Assembly: GCF_018691265.1 (NCBI RefSeq)
Contig: NW_024881324.1
Span: 961,230 to 1,025,229, forward strand
Source: Tyto alba
Lineage: Eukaryota; Chordata; Aves; Strigiformes; Tytonidae
Reading direction: 5' to 3'
DNA length: 64,000 nucleotides
The notes under the pieces were generated by a model. It was not told the DNA's origin and made no database searches. It worked only from the letters and a program-made list of their open reading frames with translations. The stretch's first letter is position 1. Every line of letters begins with the position of its first letter. Made by a program: the position numbers and the translations under genes. Shown piece by piece: positions 1 through 12,552 of the stretch.

Positions 1-3000
1 GACTAGACTTTGGAAAATAGGTAGAACATCTTGGATCATAATATCTGGGATTGTGTTGAGGATGAGTTATTTGAGAACCTGTGAAAGTGACTATTTGATT
101 AAGTAACTTGGCAATGAAATGAACTTTTAAAGTATCCTGAACTGAACTACCTTAATTATAACACTAAAAAACAGGCCCGCAGGCCCAAAAGACCCCTTCC
201 CAGGTCAGGACCCTTCCAGGGAGCATGCATAGCAGTAGAAGTATTGTGTAAGCTGTATTAGAATTTTATGCTAATCACTAACCAATCAGTATCTAGCAGG
301 TGTGTTTGGAAAAGTACTAACTTCTGATTTTTGTGTATGAAAGAAGCACCAACACCTGCTATTAGGTGTGTTTGATTTGTGGAAAAGTCCACCAAGCACT
401 CAGGCCTGAATAAATACAACATCTCTTCTGCATATGTTAAGATTGGCTTATTGCGTGCCGGGCATGAATCCACTTTTCAGGTAATAATTTCAGCATACAC
501 CATATCCACTACTTTCCTTTGGAGAAGGGTATTATTTTCTGAAGTGCCCAAGAGATTTAATAGCATGCAATTTTACTAGGTAACTCAACCGAGCAGTTTA
601 AGCACCCTTCTGTGTCATCCTCTCAAATGCTTCACAAAATCTCCCTGTAGGACTGAGGTATCTTCTGACTTTAGACATGTAAAAGATGACATGTCTTTTC
701 AATTTTTTTTGGAAGTGACAGACACTCTTCAGAAGCAATTTCTCCCACTTGTTATCCTACTGATCTTGGGACATCCTGTGGCTAGGCAAAAATTCATGTT
801 TGTAAACTTGTTTACATACACAGCAAATGTGAGATTTAACTGGATACATTTACCTTTCTCGTTTCAGAGAGGCCAAAGTTGATTTAACAACCCTTCAAAT
901 AAGGGTCGAGTATGTATGTTTTTCATATAAGGTACAGCTGTGCTCCATTTCATCCAGTACAACACTTCTGTTGCTGTTTTCAGTCTTTCCTGTAAGATTT
1001 TGGGGAGGGCAACCAGACATTGTCATTTCCTCTGTAATCACAATTGCTTTTATGCTCACCGAAGACCTCTTGCACCAGCACACCTCCCTGTGATGAAGGG
1101 CACATTAGTGTTACACTCACATCTGTGTCTGGGCTGTGAGGACGCTCACAAAAAGCACAACATGCCACCTCATGCTGTTTAGCTCCTGTGCTGGAGTTTG
1201 GAATGCAAAGCAGCAGTGCAGGGATAACTAATGTTTTAGTTTAACGTAACCAACCTTTTTGATTTTAAAAGACTTTTGGTTTAAGAAGAACTCCACCACA
1301 CAACAGGGAGGGACCTACTACCAAAGCTCCAATACATACCAGCCCCTCAAGCTACCTTCCTATTCTTCTGCTGGTGTATGTTGCATTTAATTCCACGTGC
1401 TGATTCCTGCCGCTACAACAGTATTGCACCTCCAGAATGGCACTGGCAGTATTCATGTAGGAGAGCCTGTATAGGTGCAGAGGACTCCAAAACACTCATT
1501 CTCCTTGAGCACACAATCTAGAGACATCTGTTCAGGCCCACAACCAGTACTCAGGGCCGCAACGAGTTTTAAGATAGCCCCCATGTTACCTGATTACCTC
1601 AGGTGCCTGCACAGGCCTGGATCCTTCCTTGAGTTCCTGCTACGTACAGATACCTACAATACCCTAAACCATTTTTGATGAACAGGACAAATTTTCAGTC
1701 ATCAATAAGCTGCATGCAAAAAAGCCTATGTGAGCATTTAGAGGAATCACCTGAGGTTTACTTTGGTTTATTTTTTGCTTGGTTGTTTGGGTTGTTGTTG
1801 TTGTGGTTTTTTTTTTTTTTGTTTGTTTAATTTGTTTGTTTTTTGAAATGCCAAGCTTGATATGCAACAGGACATTTCACAGTCCAACTAGAAATGGGAA
1901 AGCTGCAGCCACACCGCTGTATCAGAGCGACTGACTCAGTCAGACCATTGCTTACTGTCACTTATATTGCTCAGAGTTTCAAAAGTGCAGAAGACACAAA
2001 CTCAAGTAAATAGAATAAGGATTCCACCCTGGGATCCTCATTTAATTATACAGGTGCTCAGAGTGCTCCTACATGATATATCTTGAAAACTCTGGCCTAC
2101 ATTCACCTATTGAAGTGGTTTAGATGAGGTGCTCATGGTGCCCTTATATTATAACATCTTTCCAACTTGACACACAGATGTTGACATACAGTTATAGTCT
2201 ACAAGAAGATATAAGCTATTGCTCCTCCTTCCCTCTTTCTTTTTGTTTTAAAACAAGAAGAAACTGTTTTTTACATGGGTTTTGCCCTTCAGAACAAAAG
2301 GCTTGTTGTTGACGGTGTTTTGGTGTTTTCCACTTCTACTGCACCTCACTCATTTAGAAGTGATATTTTCCTTAACAGAAGACTTTGCAAATAATTGAAA
2401 AAAATGCTGGTTTCTGAATTGTTTTCCCTTGGATCCTCCTTACAGCCAAGAGAATCATACACAATTAATATATCTGAAGAGTTACCATTAGGCCTACAAT
2501 CAGAAGATTGCAAATTCACCTTCACTCTCCCCCTATTACACCACAGATCCCCAAAAATCTGTATGTGCGCTCACAAACATGAAAGAAAATATTTTCAAAA
2601 AACTCACACAAGTCAAGTGATGTGTACAAGGTTAGTTTGCTACAAAATTCACTTGTTTGGCACACAAATGCCTCCGAGCTTGCTGGATAGACTCAGTGTC
2701 TTGAGAACAGATCATCTCACTTTAACCTCACTGGAACCTTAATAAGTGCTTGTTTTTAAGAGTCTGAAGTGAAAGTTGGCCCTCAGTCCATGACCTTGGA
2801 AATAGATACCTATCTAATGCTCTGGAGACATCAGGCTCAAAACACAGACCCCACTGAATTTATTAGGTAAATTCCTGCTGGTTTCAATGCAACCTTAGTC
2901 TCACCGTGGCACAGGCTCTGCTGCTCAGGGCTGCCATGTGGGCTCTGGCAGATGAGCAACATTTATCTCCTCCAGCTCCTCCATTTTGCTGGAGATTAAG

Positions 3001-5946
3001 ATTAACACCAGGAACAAAAAGTGCAACAGGAGCAAGCATGCAATGTTTCTTTGGCTACTGCAAGTTCACAGCTCTAACATCCCGGACTGTGCTAGCCAGC
3101 TGCAAGTGGGCGGCATTTGTTTGCTGCTTTTGCTGTGATGATAACTTCCAGCAGAAGGGAGACAAGAGCTACAGGTAGTGACACCTTCTACCACCGCAGC
3201 TGAATCCCACAGACTCCTCAGAGCATCCTAACAGGCACCTTCCAGATGGAAGGGAAAGCAGCAGGCACTGAGACACTAAAATAGAAAGATAGCTACTTGA
3301 AGGCTGTGTTTGCCTGGATCTATCAAAACCAAAAGGGCCAGGATAGGAGAGAAAAAAGAAGCCATAAGCTCAATTCCTTTTTTTCAGGAACCCCGGTCTG
3401 CACAAAAGAACACCTTCAAGGTCGGGTTCAGCCCTACCAAAATTAAAGCATGCTTACTGACTTCAGTGAAGCACCAGCACCCTTTTGTGCCTTCTGAAAA
3501 ATAAGTTATTTGCTAGATCCTGGTTGACACACTTTGGCTTTGTTTGGATTTTAAAGTCTACAAATAACTGGACACAGACATCACAAAACTACCACAGAAT
3601 CTGCCAGAACAGACAGATGTAACACAAAATGGTCCCAGAAGAAGGGGCAGGGATAACCAGGGAAATTGGTTTTTCACTGAAGCAGCTCCTGACACACACA
3701 AACTTTCTCTGGAGAGAGTGGAGTTAAGCCTGTGGATGCCAGTTAATCTCTATCTGTATTTCTTTTAGGAATATTGAAAAGGTGGAAAAGTTATTTTCCT
3801 CTTGCAAAGCTGGTTTATAAGCATCAAAAATTTTCACTGCAACTATAACTTTATTTGTCAATTCCCTCCAGGCATTTTGTTCTGAAGTTTTTACCAACAA
3901 CTTTAATAACTTATTTCAAATACAGTCAATAAAATTAGATTAAAAGAGAAGATTTCAGCTGGTTGTAATAACAGACTACATACCTGCAAGTCAAGACCTG
4001 AGAACTGTTACTAGCACTAATATATAAAACCAAAGCAGTGCCATATATCACATTTACTTCTTATCTTGCACTAGCAATGCTTTATATTTTTGGAAGTCCA
4101 TCTTGAATTTCATTTCCCTTTATTATAGCCAGTTGCTAGCTTAGAGAGTTTTATCCTGAACACAAATAAGGAAGCATTTAGGAAGGGTGAGTGTATAAGC
4201 CCATAGTATGTGTCTGAGGAACAAGAGACTGCTAGGCTCTGCAGATGATAGTTTTATACCATCCACAATTTGCACATGAAAGAAAATATGCCAGTCTGAG
4301 GAAAAACTGTCTTCAGCTGGTAATTGCATTTAATTGATCTCATTAAGAACAAAATTAAACTTCTCTATTGGCCAGCTCAGTGCTGATCCGATACTCTAGT
4401 ACTGAAGGTATGGTCATGGAATCAAAGGAGTCTTATGGCTGCAAGGAAGGAAATTTCAGCCCTGTGTCAAGGCAACGGGAGCCACGTTCTCAGCTCCATT
4501 CCAGGATAACATTACAAAATTCTGCTATTGGAAGGAATTCCTCCACAACGGTGCTAGGTCTTCAAGGCTACATCTTTAGGGCTAAACAGGGCTGCAGGTG
4601 GGTTTCTTGTCCTGAAGCCAAGTGCTGCCGGGTGGGCTGTGATCTCCCCTAGGACCCAGTGGCCCCAGGACATACCCGGGTTGTGATCCAAACCTGGGCC
4701 AGTCTCACCTTCCCGCCTGGTGACAATAGTCCCTTGGTTGCCACTGCTCAGCCTCCTGCAAGGGAACAATTCAGAAGAACGGGTGAGCGGTGCTCGGGCC
4801 CCTTTGTTCAGCAGTACGGGTACAGCCTGGGGACTTTGGGTGAGGAAGTAGAGCACTGAGAAAACCCCGAATGCCAAATTAGATACCGCACATTAGTGAC
4901 ATTAGTGCTACTCTGGCTGTAGAGGTCACATAGCAAAAAAAGCCTCCAGATGAGAGAGGTCCCATGGCCCATGCCAAATGAGCATCTCCAGCAGCTTTGC
5001 TTCTCCTCTAGGCAGTTGGAACAGCCCAAAAGGAACACCAAAACCCAAAATCTGGACGATTATATACAGGGCATGGGAGAACATCACATGCTGAAGCATG
5101 AAATTCCATCCAGGAATTAGGAAAAGCCTAGGAATTAGGAGGGAAGATACTTTAGGCTACATTAGCAACAATATAATAGCTGCAGTTGTATGTGCCAGCT
5201 ATATGTATTCACACTTACAGTTAATAATAACTATCAAGTTCCCATCAAGATCCACTGCAATGAGTACTTAATTACAGCTCAGAACAATAATCTTTAGTCA
5301 TGGCTCACATTGTAAAAATCCCAGCGTCAAGCTTTCATGTAATTGCACCCTTGATAAACATATGTGAGTCACAGACATTGACAGCAACTAGGGAAAAAAA
5401 AAAAAAAAAAAAAAAATGTTCCTCTTCACGGTGGCAAGGCCAAGCAGACCTAAAGGACCTCCGTAATTTAGAAGAAGAAACAGAAGTGGATGAGACAATA
5501 CAGACACAGAAGTATGCCTGTAACCTTTCTCACACAGTTTTACAAATTCCACTTGAAGGAAACACGTAAATCCAATACAGAAAGAAAATCCCCATCCTCA
5601 ACCTGTTACCCCTCAATACTTATTCCTGACAGTGAAAGCTCAGTTACAGGTGACTGCACTGGTACATGTGCTGATGTAAGCCAGTCTCATCACCTGCTTC
5701 CCCTTCCCCTGCAGACCAAAAAGATTTCCCTAAGACAACACAACACATGAGGCACTGTAGTAAATCAGCCCAAAGGTCCATAGTGCTCTGTACGTGGCCT
5801 GCAGAAGTGGCAAAGCCCTCCCCAAACAGGCCATAGTTGCAGAGGTGCACAGCTATCATGTCCTCTGAGCAGCTCCCCAGCATCCAGTGTGCTTTTCCTA
5901 CCTGCTGGAAACTAATTTGAAAACAGATCACAGAAGTGAAATAGAA
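1..5946. other. Gene-free intergenic sequence
   Basis: I see no supportable gene here. The open frames are short, overlap on both strands, and show no conserved domain or splice pattern. Simple-sequence tracts are present: a T-rich run near 1798-1840 and an A run near 5394-5416. A GC-richer patch at about 4560-4870 is open on both strands for roughly 100 codons, which suits GC-rich repeat-derived DNA better than a gene. An exon of a distant gene cannot be excluded by eye. Confidence 0.5.
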
Positions 5947-6240
5947 TGGGCCTTGTTTACTTGAGGAGATTAACAGACTCTGATTTATGACCCTTACAGA
6001 GTCACCAAAGACCTTTATTGCCGATACAAGTGCGTTTATATATCTTCCTATCAACTGATCACACAAACAGAAGGCTGGATTGGTTACATGCATTGTCCAC
6101 ACACTGTTCACACGCCTAAGACTAACGTTTGATTGGTCACTACCCTCTGTCCATAATACACCAGACAATTCATTGGCTACAAGTTAGTTAGTGCTATCCT
6201 AAGCCAATTGGTTAATTAAATCTGACAAGCACAAACACAA
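5947..6240 (-). mobile_element. Possible old LTR (class II-like)
   Basis: Read on the minus strand, this stretch has the layout of a short retroviral LTR. Four CCAAT-box-like motifs (ATTGGT/ATTGGC on the plus strand, about 6075-6212) are followed by a TATA-like element (plus-strand TTTATATA near 6036) and then, about 20 nt further, an AATAAA (plus-strand TTTATT near 6014). The order and spacing resemble the ERV-B LTR at 24744-25105. I found no clean target duplication or TG...CA ends, so the boundaries are guesses and the element may be a promoter-like coincidence. Confidence 0.28.
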
Positions 6241-8949
6241 TGTTCTATACACTTTTAGCTCAAGGTAGAAAACTTTCCACTGTTTAAGAAACAGCCAGAT
6301 GTTTTCTTTAACTGTTGCCTTGCATGTTTTCTTCAGACAAAGCTCAGCACCCTTACCTTGTTTTTCTACATTACTGTTGCTGCTCCCAAGGCTTCTGGTC
6401 GAGCAGTGTCAAGATGGCCTCATCATTCACTAGCTGCACAGCACTCCCAGTTCTTCTTCCCAGCTGTCCTGCTACATTTACTCAAGGAGGAGACTCAAAT
6501 GTTTGATTACAAAAATGCAGAGGTGCAAGCATTACTTTTACAGTTACGCTGGGCACACACAAACTATGGACCTGCCTGCTCTCCAAAACCTTAGTCAGAA
6601 TAAAGCTAAATTTCCTGTCACAAGAACACATTTAGAGCTGCTGCAACTTGCATCCAACCAGCCAGGTCATTTTGTAGTCCTTGGGAGGAGCAAGCATTTG
6701 AATATAAACAAACGACGAATGGAACCCCACTGCACAGATAATGAGCAGAGTGCTATTTGCATATTTACTAGAGTGAAATACTCTAGTGTTTGTTGTTTTG
6801 GCTCACCAACAAGAAAAAAAAAAGTACAACTGTCACAATTACACTGGCAGGGATTTTGTTATTCATTTCCTCTGGGTTTTTAAATAAATTCAAACATTTA
6901 ATTAGACTTCAATGCCTCCAAACTTTGCCAGTGGAGTGCTGGGTGAGCCTTGTGACATCTGTGTCTTTTCAGAATGCACAGAACAGCTAAATACAGATCT
7001 CATGAAAAAGGTAAATAAGTCACAAAATACATAATTAAAACACCTGTCACCCTCACAGCTCAGCCTTAATTCCACACCATCATACTCTGACAATAGTCAT
7101 TAGCAGTGTCTGTATTGCTTCTGAAAGCTTGAATTCACCATCAAGAAGAAAAGGTGTATTTTAGTTTACCAATAAGGCATTGGAATTATTGCTCATGAGC
7201 AAACAATAGACATCACTCAGCCTATTTCTGCTCAGGGCTTAGCAGAACCTCAAGAACATTTTCACTCCAGGCCAGGGGCACCTTGCCCCCCTCCTGCCCC
7301 TGCAGCAAGCAGTTTCTGAGAACTGTATCTCAGGAATTGGAGACAAGGAAAAAGATGCCATGAAACACAGAAATAGCATCCCGAACTGGCTCTTAGGCCT
7401 TGAAGAACCCTCTCCTCTGGGATTATCTGGTCATCCCCATGGAGGGCACACCTGTGCCGGGTAGCCTCAGCCAGGCAGCCCGCACGGTGTGAGACCACAT
7501 ACTGCGCTGACTTTGTATTTGGGTAACACAGCTCCCAGTGTGATCAGCCCAGCCTAAGATAATCAGCCAAGCACACTTGATTCTGGGGTTGTTACTGCAC
7601 ACAGAACCAGCTTAAGCCTCTCAAGCCTTAAAAGACAGACTTCCCTTAAGCAGTATTTATCTGCAGTCTCCAACCTATCCAAGTAAGGGGGATGCCAGTA
7701 CTTCCAATAGATTTCATAATTCAACTATTTTCAGATCTTTGTGCTAAACTAGAGATCTTGATTTTCCAAAACATTGTTTCGGAAAAAAAAAGAAAAAAAA
7801 AAAACAAAACACAACAACCAACCTCTCCTCACCCACCCAGGAAAAAAAAAAAAAAAAGAAAAAAAAAAAAAACTCTCACCAAAACAAAAACTTCCTGCCA
7901 TCATACAGACATAACAGGGCTTATCTAAACTGCTTTGCCCCAGCTCTAGAAACAGGCTTAAAGATTGTTTACCAGTCCAAGCACAGCAAGAGCTGGTACT
8001 CCTCACAGAATGGGGAACTCCAGGCCAGCAGGACCCATCTCACCACCCCAGGAAGGCAGCAGGGGAGCCCCAGATGTGGCTACAAGTCCAGATCACCAGG
8101 CAAGCCCATGGTGACAACACAGATCCAATACCAAGACAGGAAGTTAAGTCAGGATCACGTTCAGCCAGTGTAGCCGAGGTCAGACACAGCCCATGGTGGC
8201 CAGACAAGTCCACAGTAACAACACAGCCTGAAAAACAGCCAGCACACTGGGGTCTACAACACGCAGAGCAGCACACCTACAGCACTGCTCAGAGAGAACA
8301 CGATAGCCTCAGTTTAAATGGAGCTCCTGGGCTTTGGGCAGGGTGGCTGGAGACACCAGGAGAAGCTGATCAGGATAATTAAGGTTGTTACTGCCCTGGG
8401 GGCCCTGGTACTGAAGGTTCCCTGCAGAGGAGAAAAAGTATTTAAAAAAAATCAAACAAATATTCCTATTTAGCTATGAGGAAGGTAACCCTACTTTATA
8501 TAATGGGCACTGGATACTGTATACTGAACTAAAATCAAATGTACAACATGAAATCTCCCTCCTACTAATCCCGAGGCCCTTGCTTGCTCAGACAGCTTAA
8601 GATCATTTCCAAATCCTGCAAACGTGTGAGAAGGACCCCTATTCCCTCTCACTTCACATCCCCATGCAAAGTGGCATGCCTAAAGAAAGTACTGGCAGGT
8701 CAGCACCCATGAAAATCTTAAGCAGGGAATATTTTTTCACCAAGCTTTCAGGAGTCACTGGAGGAAATTGCCTGTCAGTTTTGAGTGCTCAGAAAATGTG
8801 GGATACCTTTAAAGTACAGATTAAACATTGCTCAGAGAAGTACAACGAGAGGACTGGTTGCATTCATCTTACAAAACACTCCTGGTCACCCAGTGCTTTC
8901 TCCTTAATCCACTTGGAGCAAAGTGGATCTTTCCGCTAAGCTCAGGTGA
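6241..8949. other. Gene-free sequence with A-rich tract
   Basis: No gene is recognisable. An interrupted A-rich tract occupies about 7783-7873 and generates spurious lysine-rich or phenylalanine-rich frames. The segment at 8030-8390 is somewhat GC-richer and may be an old repeat, but I cannot classify it. Confidence 0.5.
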
Positions 8950-9523
8950 TTTAATAGACCATAACTGCACCTGGGGAGGAACAACCCCAGGCACCAGTGT
9001 ATCCTGGGGGCCACCTGGCTGGAAAGTGGCTTTGTAGAAAAGGACCTGGTGGACACCAAGTTGAACATGAGCCACCGTTGTGCCTTGGCTGCAAAGAAGG
9101 CCAATAGCATCCAGGGCTGCATTAGGAGGAGTGTTGCTAGCAGGTTGGGGGGGCAGGGGTGATCCTTCCCCTCTATGCAGCACTGGTGAGGCCACAGCAG
9201 GAGTGCTGGGTCCAGTTCTGGGATACTCTGAACAAGAGAGACATGGACAGAGAGAGTCCAGCAAAGGGCCACAAAGATGATTGAGGCACTGGGGCATCTC
9301 TCCTATGAGGGAAGGCTGAGAGAGATGGAGCTGGGCAGCCTGGAGAAGAGAAGGCTCAGGGGGATCTTGTCAATGAGTAGAAGTCCCTGAAGGGAGGGTG
9401 CAAAGACAGTGGAGCCAGGCTCTTTTCAGCAGTGCCCAGCGACAGGACCAGAGGCAATGTTCACACACTGAAACAGAGGTTCCCTCTGAACATCAGGAAA
9501 TAATTCTTCACTGTGAGGGTGAC
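8950..9523 (+). mobile_element. CR1 LINE, 3' part (left piece)
   Basis: The sequence reads like the 3' coding end of a CR1 LINE in plus orientation: the segments encoding the final reverse-transcriptase region, for example around 9061-9120 (ACCAAGTTGAACATGAGCC and what follows) and 9181-9360 (GCACTGGTGAGGCC, then GGAAGGCTGAGAGAGATGG). It carries frameshifts and stops, so it is a dead copy. It is interrupted at 9523 by a solo LTR and resumes after 10092. The 5' boundary is approximate. CR1 is the dominant LINE of bird genomes. Confidence 0.85.
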
Positions 9524-10087
9524 TGTTGTGGTATGAGACTGGTCGGCAGCCAAACACCATGCAGCCGCTCACTCACCCTCCCCCTCCACCTGGGAATGGT
9601 AAAGGGAGATTCGCAGGTTGAGACAGAAACAGTTTAATAATGGTAATAAAATTAAAACAATGACTGCAATAGAAAATGTAAATGGGCAATGCACAATGCA
9701 ATTGCTCAGCACCCACTGACCAATACCCAGCCCATTCCTGGCTAGCAATCCCAAAATACCAAGATCCCACAGTCGCAATCCCGGAAGCGAGAGCTCCTTC
9801 CCGACCACCCCTCCTCTATACAGTGAGCATGACATTCCATGATATGGAATAGTTCATTGGCCAGTTAGGGTCTGGTGCTGTGGCTGTGCTCCCTCCCTGC
9901 TTCTTGTGCACTTGCACACGGGCAGGACTTGGGGAGTTGGCGAATCCTTGAAATCTCAGCAGCAGCCAAAAACATCAGTGTGCTATCAGCACTCTTCTCA
10001 TACCAAGCCCCATGCTGAATCCAAAACACAGCACTATTCTAGTTACCAAAATGGAACATTAACTCTATTCCAGCCCAAACCAGGACA
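9524..10087 (-). mobile_element. Solo LTR, ERVL-like, inserted in CR1
   Basis: This 564-bp element has TG...CA ends (plus strand starts TGTTGTGG and ends CCAGGACA). It is flanked by an exact 5-bp target duplication, GTGAC, at 9519-9523 and 10088-10092. Read on the minus strand it begins TGTCCTGGTTTGGGCTGG, the start of the widespread avian ERVL LTR type. The flanking CR1 is continuous once the element and one duplication copy are removed. No internal retroviral sequence is present, so it is a recombined solo LTR. A 5-bp duplication fits class III (ERVL) elements. Confidence 0.87.
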
Positions 10088-10092
10088 GTGAC

Positions 10093-10267
10093 CAAGCACT
10101 GGCACAGGTTGCCCAGAGAGGATGTAGAGTCTCCATCCTTGGAGATATTCAAAAGCCATCTGGATGTGGTCCTGGGCAACCAGCTCTTGGTGGCCGTGCT
10201 TGAGCAGGGGCAGTTGGACAGGATGGCCTCCAGAAGTCCCTTCCAACCTCAACCGCTCTGTGATTCA
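10093..10267 (+). mobile_element. CR1 LINE, 3' terminus (right piece)
   Basis: This continues the CR1 copy from 9523: CACAGGTTGCCCAGAGAGG, then GATATTCAAAAGCCATCTGGATG, ending with CCTTCCAACCTCAACCGCTCTGTGATTC. The last part is the typical CR1 3' end with its short ATTCTGTG-like terminal unit. The element stops where the ERV-A target duplication (10268-10273) begins, and no CR1 resumes beyond ERV-A. Confidence 0.82.
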
Positions 10268-10273
10268 GAACAA

Positions 10274-10806
10274 TGTCACGGTCGACGCGGACAGAATTAC
10301 GGTCGAGACGGATAGATTCTTCGTTACAGCAAGTTAACAGCAAAGCCACAAACAAAAAGCTTTTATTTTCTCCTCCTTTGTTCCTTTATACTTTTTCTAC
10401 AGGGTGTACAGATTTTCCAGACCACCTACCGACCCGCCCCTTCACGTATGTGTTCATACATCGCATGTCCATGGTAATGAACCCTGGCCCTTCCCAGGGT
10501 GGAGAAGTTAATATGCATAAGCTCATCATGCAAGCGTAATAATATAGAAAGTTCAAAAGTTCAGGCTCCCAAGCTTTCTAGTATCTCTATCCACCTAAAA
10601 CTAGTTCCAAGTACGGGGTTATCAGTTCTTCTGATGTGTCTCTTTTCTTACTGGTTCAGAGTTGTTATCCTCTCTTACTGCGGTCGATAAGCTTGCTCAT
10701 CTTGCAGCTCCTCTTGTTCTTGTTTGCTCTCTCGGGGGTAGTCTGGAATCCTTTCAAGGTCGAAGCCGTTCCTCCCCAGGGCCTCAGTCCAGCTGAGGTC
10801 CCCACA
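10274..10806 (-). repeat. ERV-A 3' LTR
   Basis: The left LTR, with TG...CA ends. On the minus strand there is a TATAAA (plus-strand complement at 10385-10390) and about 20 nt later an AATAAA (complement at 10362-10367), marking the U3/R and polyadenylation region. It differs from its partner at 14405-14939 by scattered, mostly transition-type substitutions and two small indels. Confidence 0.93.
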
Positions 10807-10819
10807 ATTCCCACTTTTT
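10807..10819 (-). promoter_or_regulatory. ERV-A polypurine tract
   Basis: On the minus strand this reads AAAAAGTGGGAAT directly before the U3 start TGTGGGG. Its position and composition are those of a plus-strand-priming polypurine tract, slightly degraded by a T. Confidence 0.8.
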
Positions 10820-11528
10820 GTATTTGTGCTATGAAAGTCGCCCATGTTGCCTTCTGCAGGGCCCTTTGCATCAGGTACATTAAACATGGCAACATCAGTA
10901 ACACAACTACACTTACAATCAATACCAACATTCCAGTCTTGATCAGTGCTAGAATCCAACCAAACAATCCCCAACCATGAAAGAAGTTATTTAACCAATC
11001 TCACACATCAGCAGTCTGAAGCTTCTTCACTCCTTCCCTAAACATTTGAATACTCTCATGAATTGATTCTGAGTGATCTGACAAATTCATACAACACATT
11101 CCTTCAAAGTCTTCACATCCATGTCCTTGGGCTAGCAACAAAAATCAATTGCGGCTCTATCTTGCAAAGAAGCATATCTAATGCTATCTACCTTGCAATG
11201 TAGCACGTCTAAGCTAACAACATCTGTTAATAATCCACTTAATACTATTATCAGCACATGGCTGTGGGCTAACACAGGGGCCCACATTCACAGGGTTGGG
11301 CCAGGTGTCTACAGGCAGCCCAACCAGGCAAGTGAAAAAAGGGTTTCCAGGGAAGGCAGAAGAAAGGTGCATTGTTTTTTGTTGTGTTATGTTTGCCAGC
11401 GTTACCCATACATTCGCTTTGGGTTGTGGCACCATCCATGCTTCATTATCTTGTGCAGCAGTCCACAACAGGCCAAACACAACTCGCAGGAATCCATTGA
11501 GGTCTGCTATCTGTGGAAACAAAAGCAT
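10820..11528 (-). pseudogene. env: ERV-A env remnant
   Basis: The 5' part (about 11214-11528) encodes the N-terminal surface-subunit segment with residues NVWVTLANIT and a following GNPF.TCLVG motif. This corresponds to the NIWVTIANKT and GNPFRTCLIG segments of the intact ERV-B Env. Downstream, the transmembrane subunit resumes abruptly near 11160 with the immunosuppressive-like helix region and the C-x6-CC cysteines, in shifted frames. A hydrophobic membrane anchor follows at about 10850-10967, and reading continues through the polypurine tract into U3. Most of the surface subunit, including any cleavage site, is deleted. Stops and frameshifts make it non-functional. Confidence 0.85.
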
Positions 11529-11539
11529 ACCCTCTTCCC

Positions 11540-12552
11540 CATGTCAACAGTTCACATGGAGAGGACCATAGACCTGTAATCAGATCCCTTATCTGCACCT
11601 TGACCCCTGGTTTTACGCCAGAGGTAGATGTCAGGGATCCAAAATGCCGCAGCATTGGTGGCTGTGGTGAGTCATCTGTTACCTGCAAAAAATTTAACAC
11701 ATATGTGGCTTTATTAAGGCGTGATTCTGGACATTCTCAACCCATTCCCCCTTTTTGTTTTTGAAGCATATGCTTCAGGGTGCCATGGGCACACTCCACA
11801 ATAGCTTGTCCTGTGCGAGAATGAGGAATACCAGTCACATGCTGAATTCCCCAAAGAGATAGAAACGACGCCACTTTTCTAGACTTATATGCTGGGCCGT
11901 TATCAGTCTTAATTTGTTGTGGCACACCTGTGATTGAAAGCGTGCGTTGCCAATGTCGAACAACTTCCTTCACTGATTCCTGAGTGTGCGCTGTAGCATA
12001 GCAGAAGAAAAAGTGTCAATTGAGACATGCACATATTTCATGCGTCCAAAATCTGACACGTGAGTAACATCAGTCTGCCAAACTTGTTAGGCTTGTAACC
12101 CACATGGATTGGTTCCATAATACTGAGGAACATGCTGTCCTTGACAGTCTGGGCACACTGCAACAATGGCCCAGGCCTCCGTGTTGGATAGACGAAACTC
12201 AATGCTCGATGTCCTTGATGAAAAAAATCGATGGGACTCAAGGCATTGGCCCCATTGCTACGCCTGCTACAGCAGCATTGGCTCGAGCATTACCTTCAGT
12301 GATAAAACCTGGCAGCTTCATGTGACTTCTAACATGCAAAACATAATATGGATGCTGTCGCTCTTGAATCATAAGCCATAATAATTTTAGTACCCCAAAT
12401 AATTTCTCATTTGTCACATGACCTAGCACAGACTTATCCAATCGTTGGACCAAACCAGAGACGTATGCAGAGTCAGTGACAATATTTAATGGCTCATCAA
12501 ACTTTTGAAAAACCATCACCATGGCTCGGAGTTCCCATTGCTTGTAGGGACT
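11540..12552 (-). pseudogene. pol: ERV-A pol remnant: RNase H and integrase
   Basis: In order on the minus strand: an RNase H domain (about 12240-12552) with the TDSAYV motif containing a catalytic Asp; the integrase zinc-binding region (about 12040-12240) with a His-x3-His pair and degraded cysteines; the integrase catalytic core (about 11737-12060) with KTDNGPAY and the SRTGQAIVE segment carrying the final acidic residue; and the integrase C-terminal domain (about 11560-11680), ending RPQWIPASCVWP. The frames are broken several times. RT, protease and dUTPase are absent because the RNase H frame is fused directly to gag at about 12550. The integrase end overlaps the env start, with no spacer. 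Confidence 0.87.

Noticed and set aside
7783..7873. A-rich tract considered as a LINE poly(A) tail
   Set aside because: It is interrupted by C and G, has no element body beside it, and CR1 LINEs do not end in poly(A).
8869..9297. 142- and 122-codon minus-strand frames
   Set aside because: Antisense shadows of the CR1 coding region.
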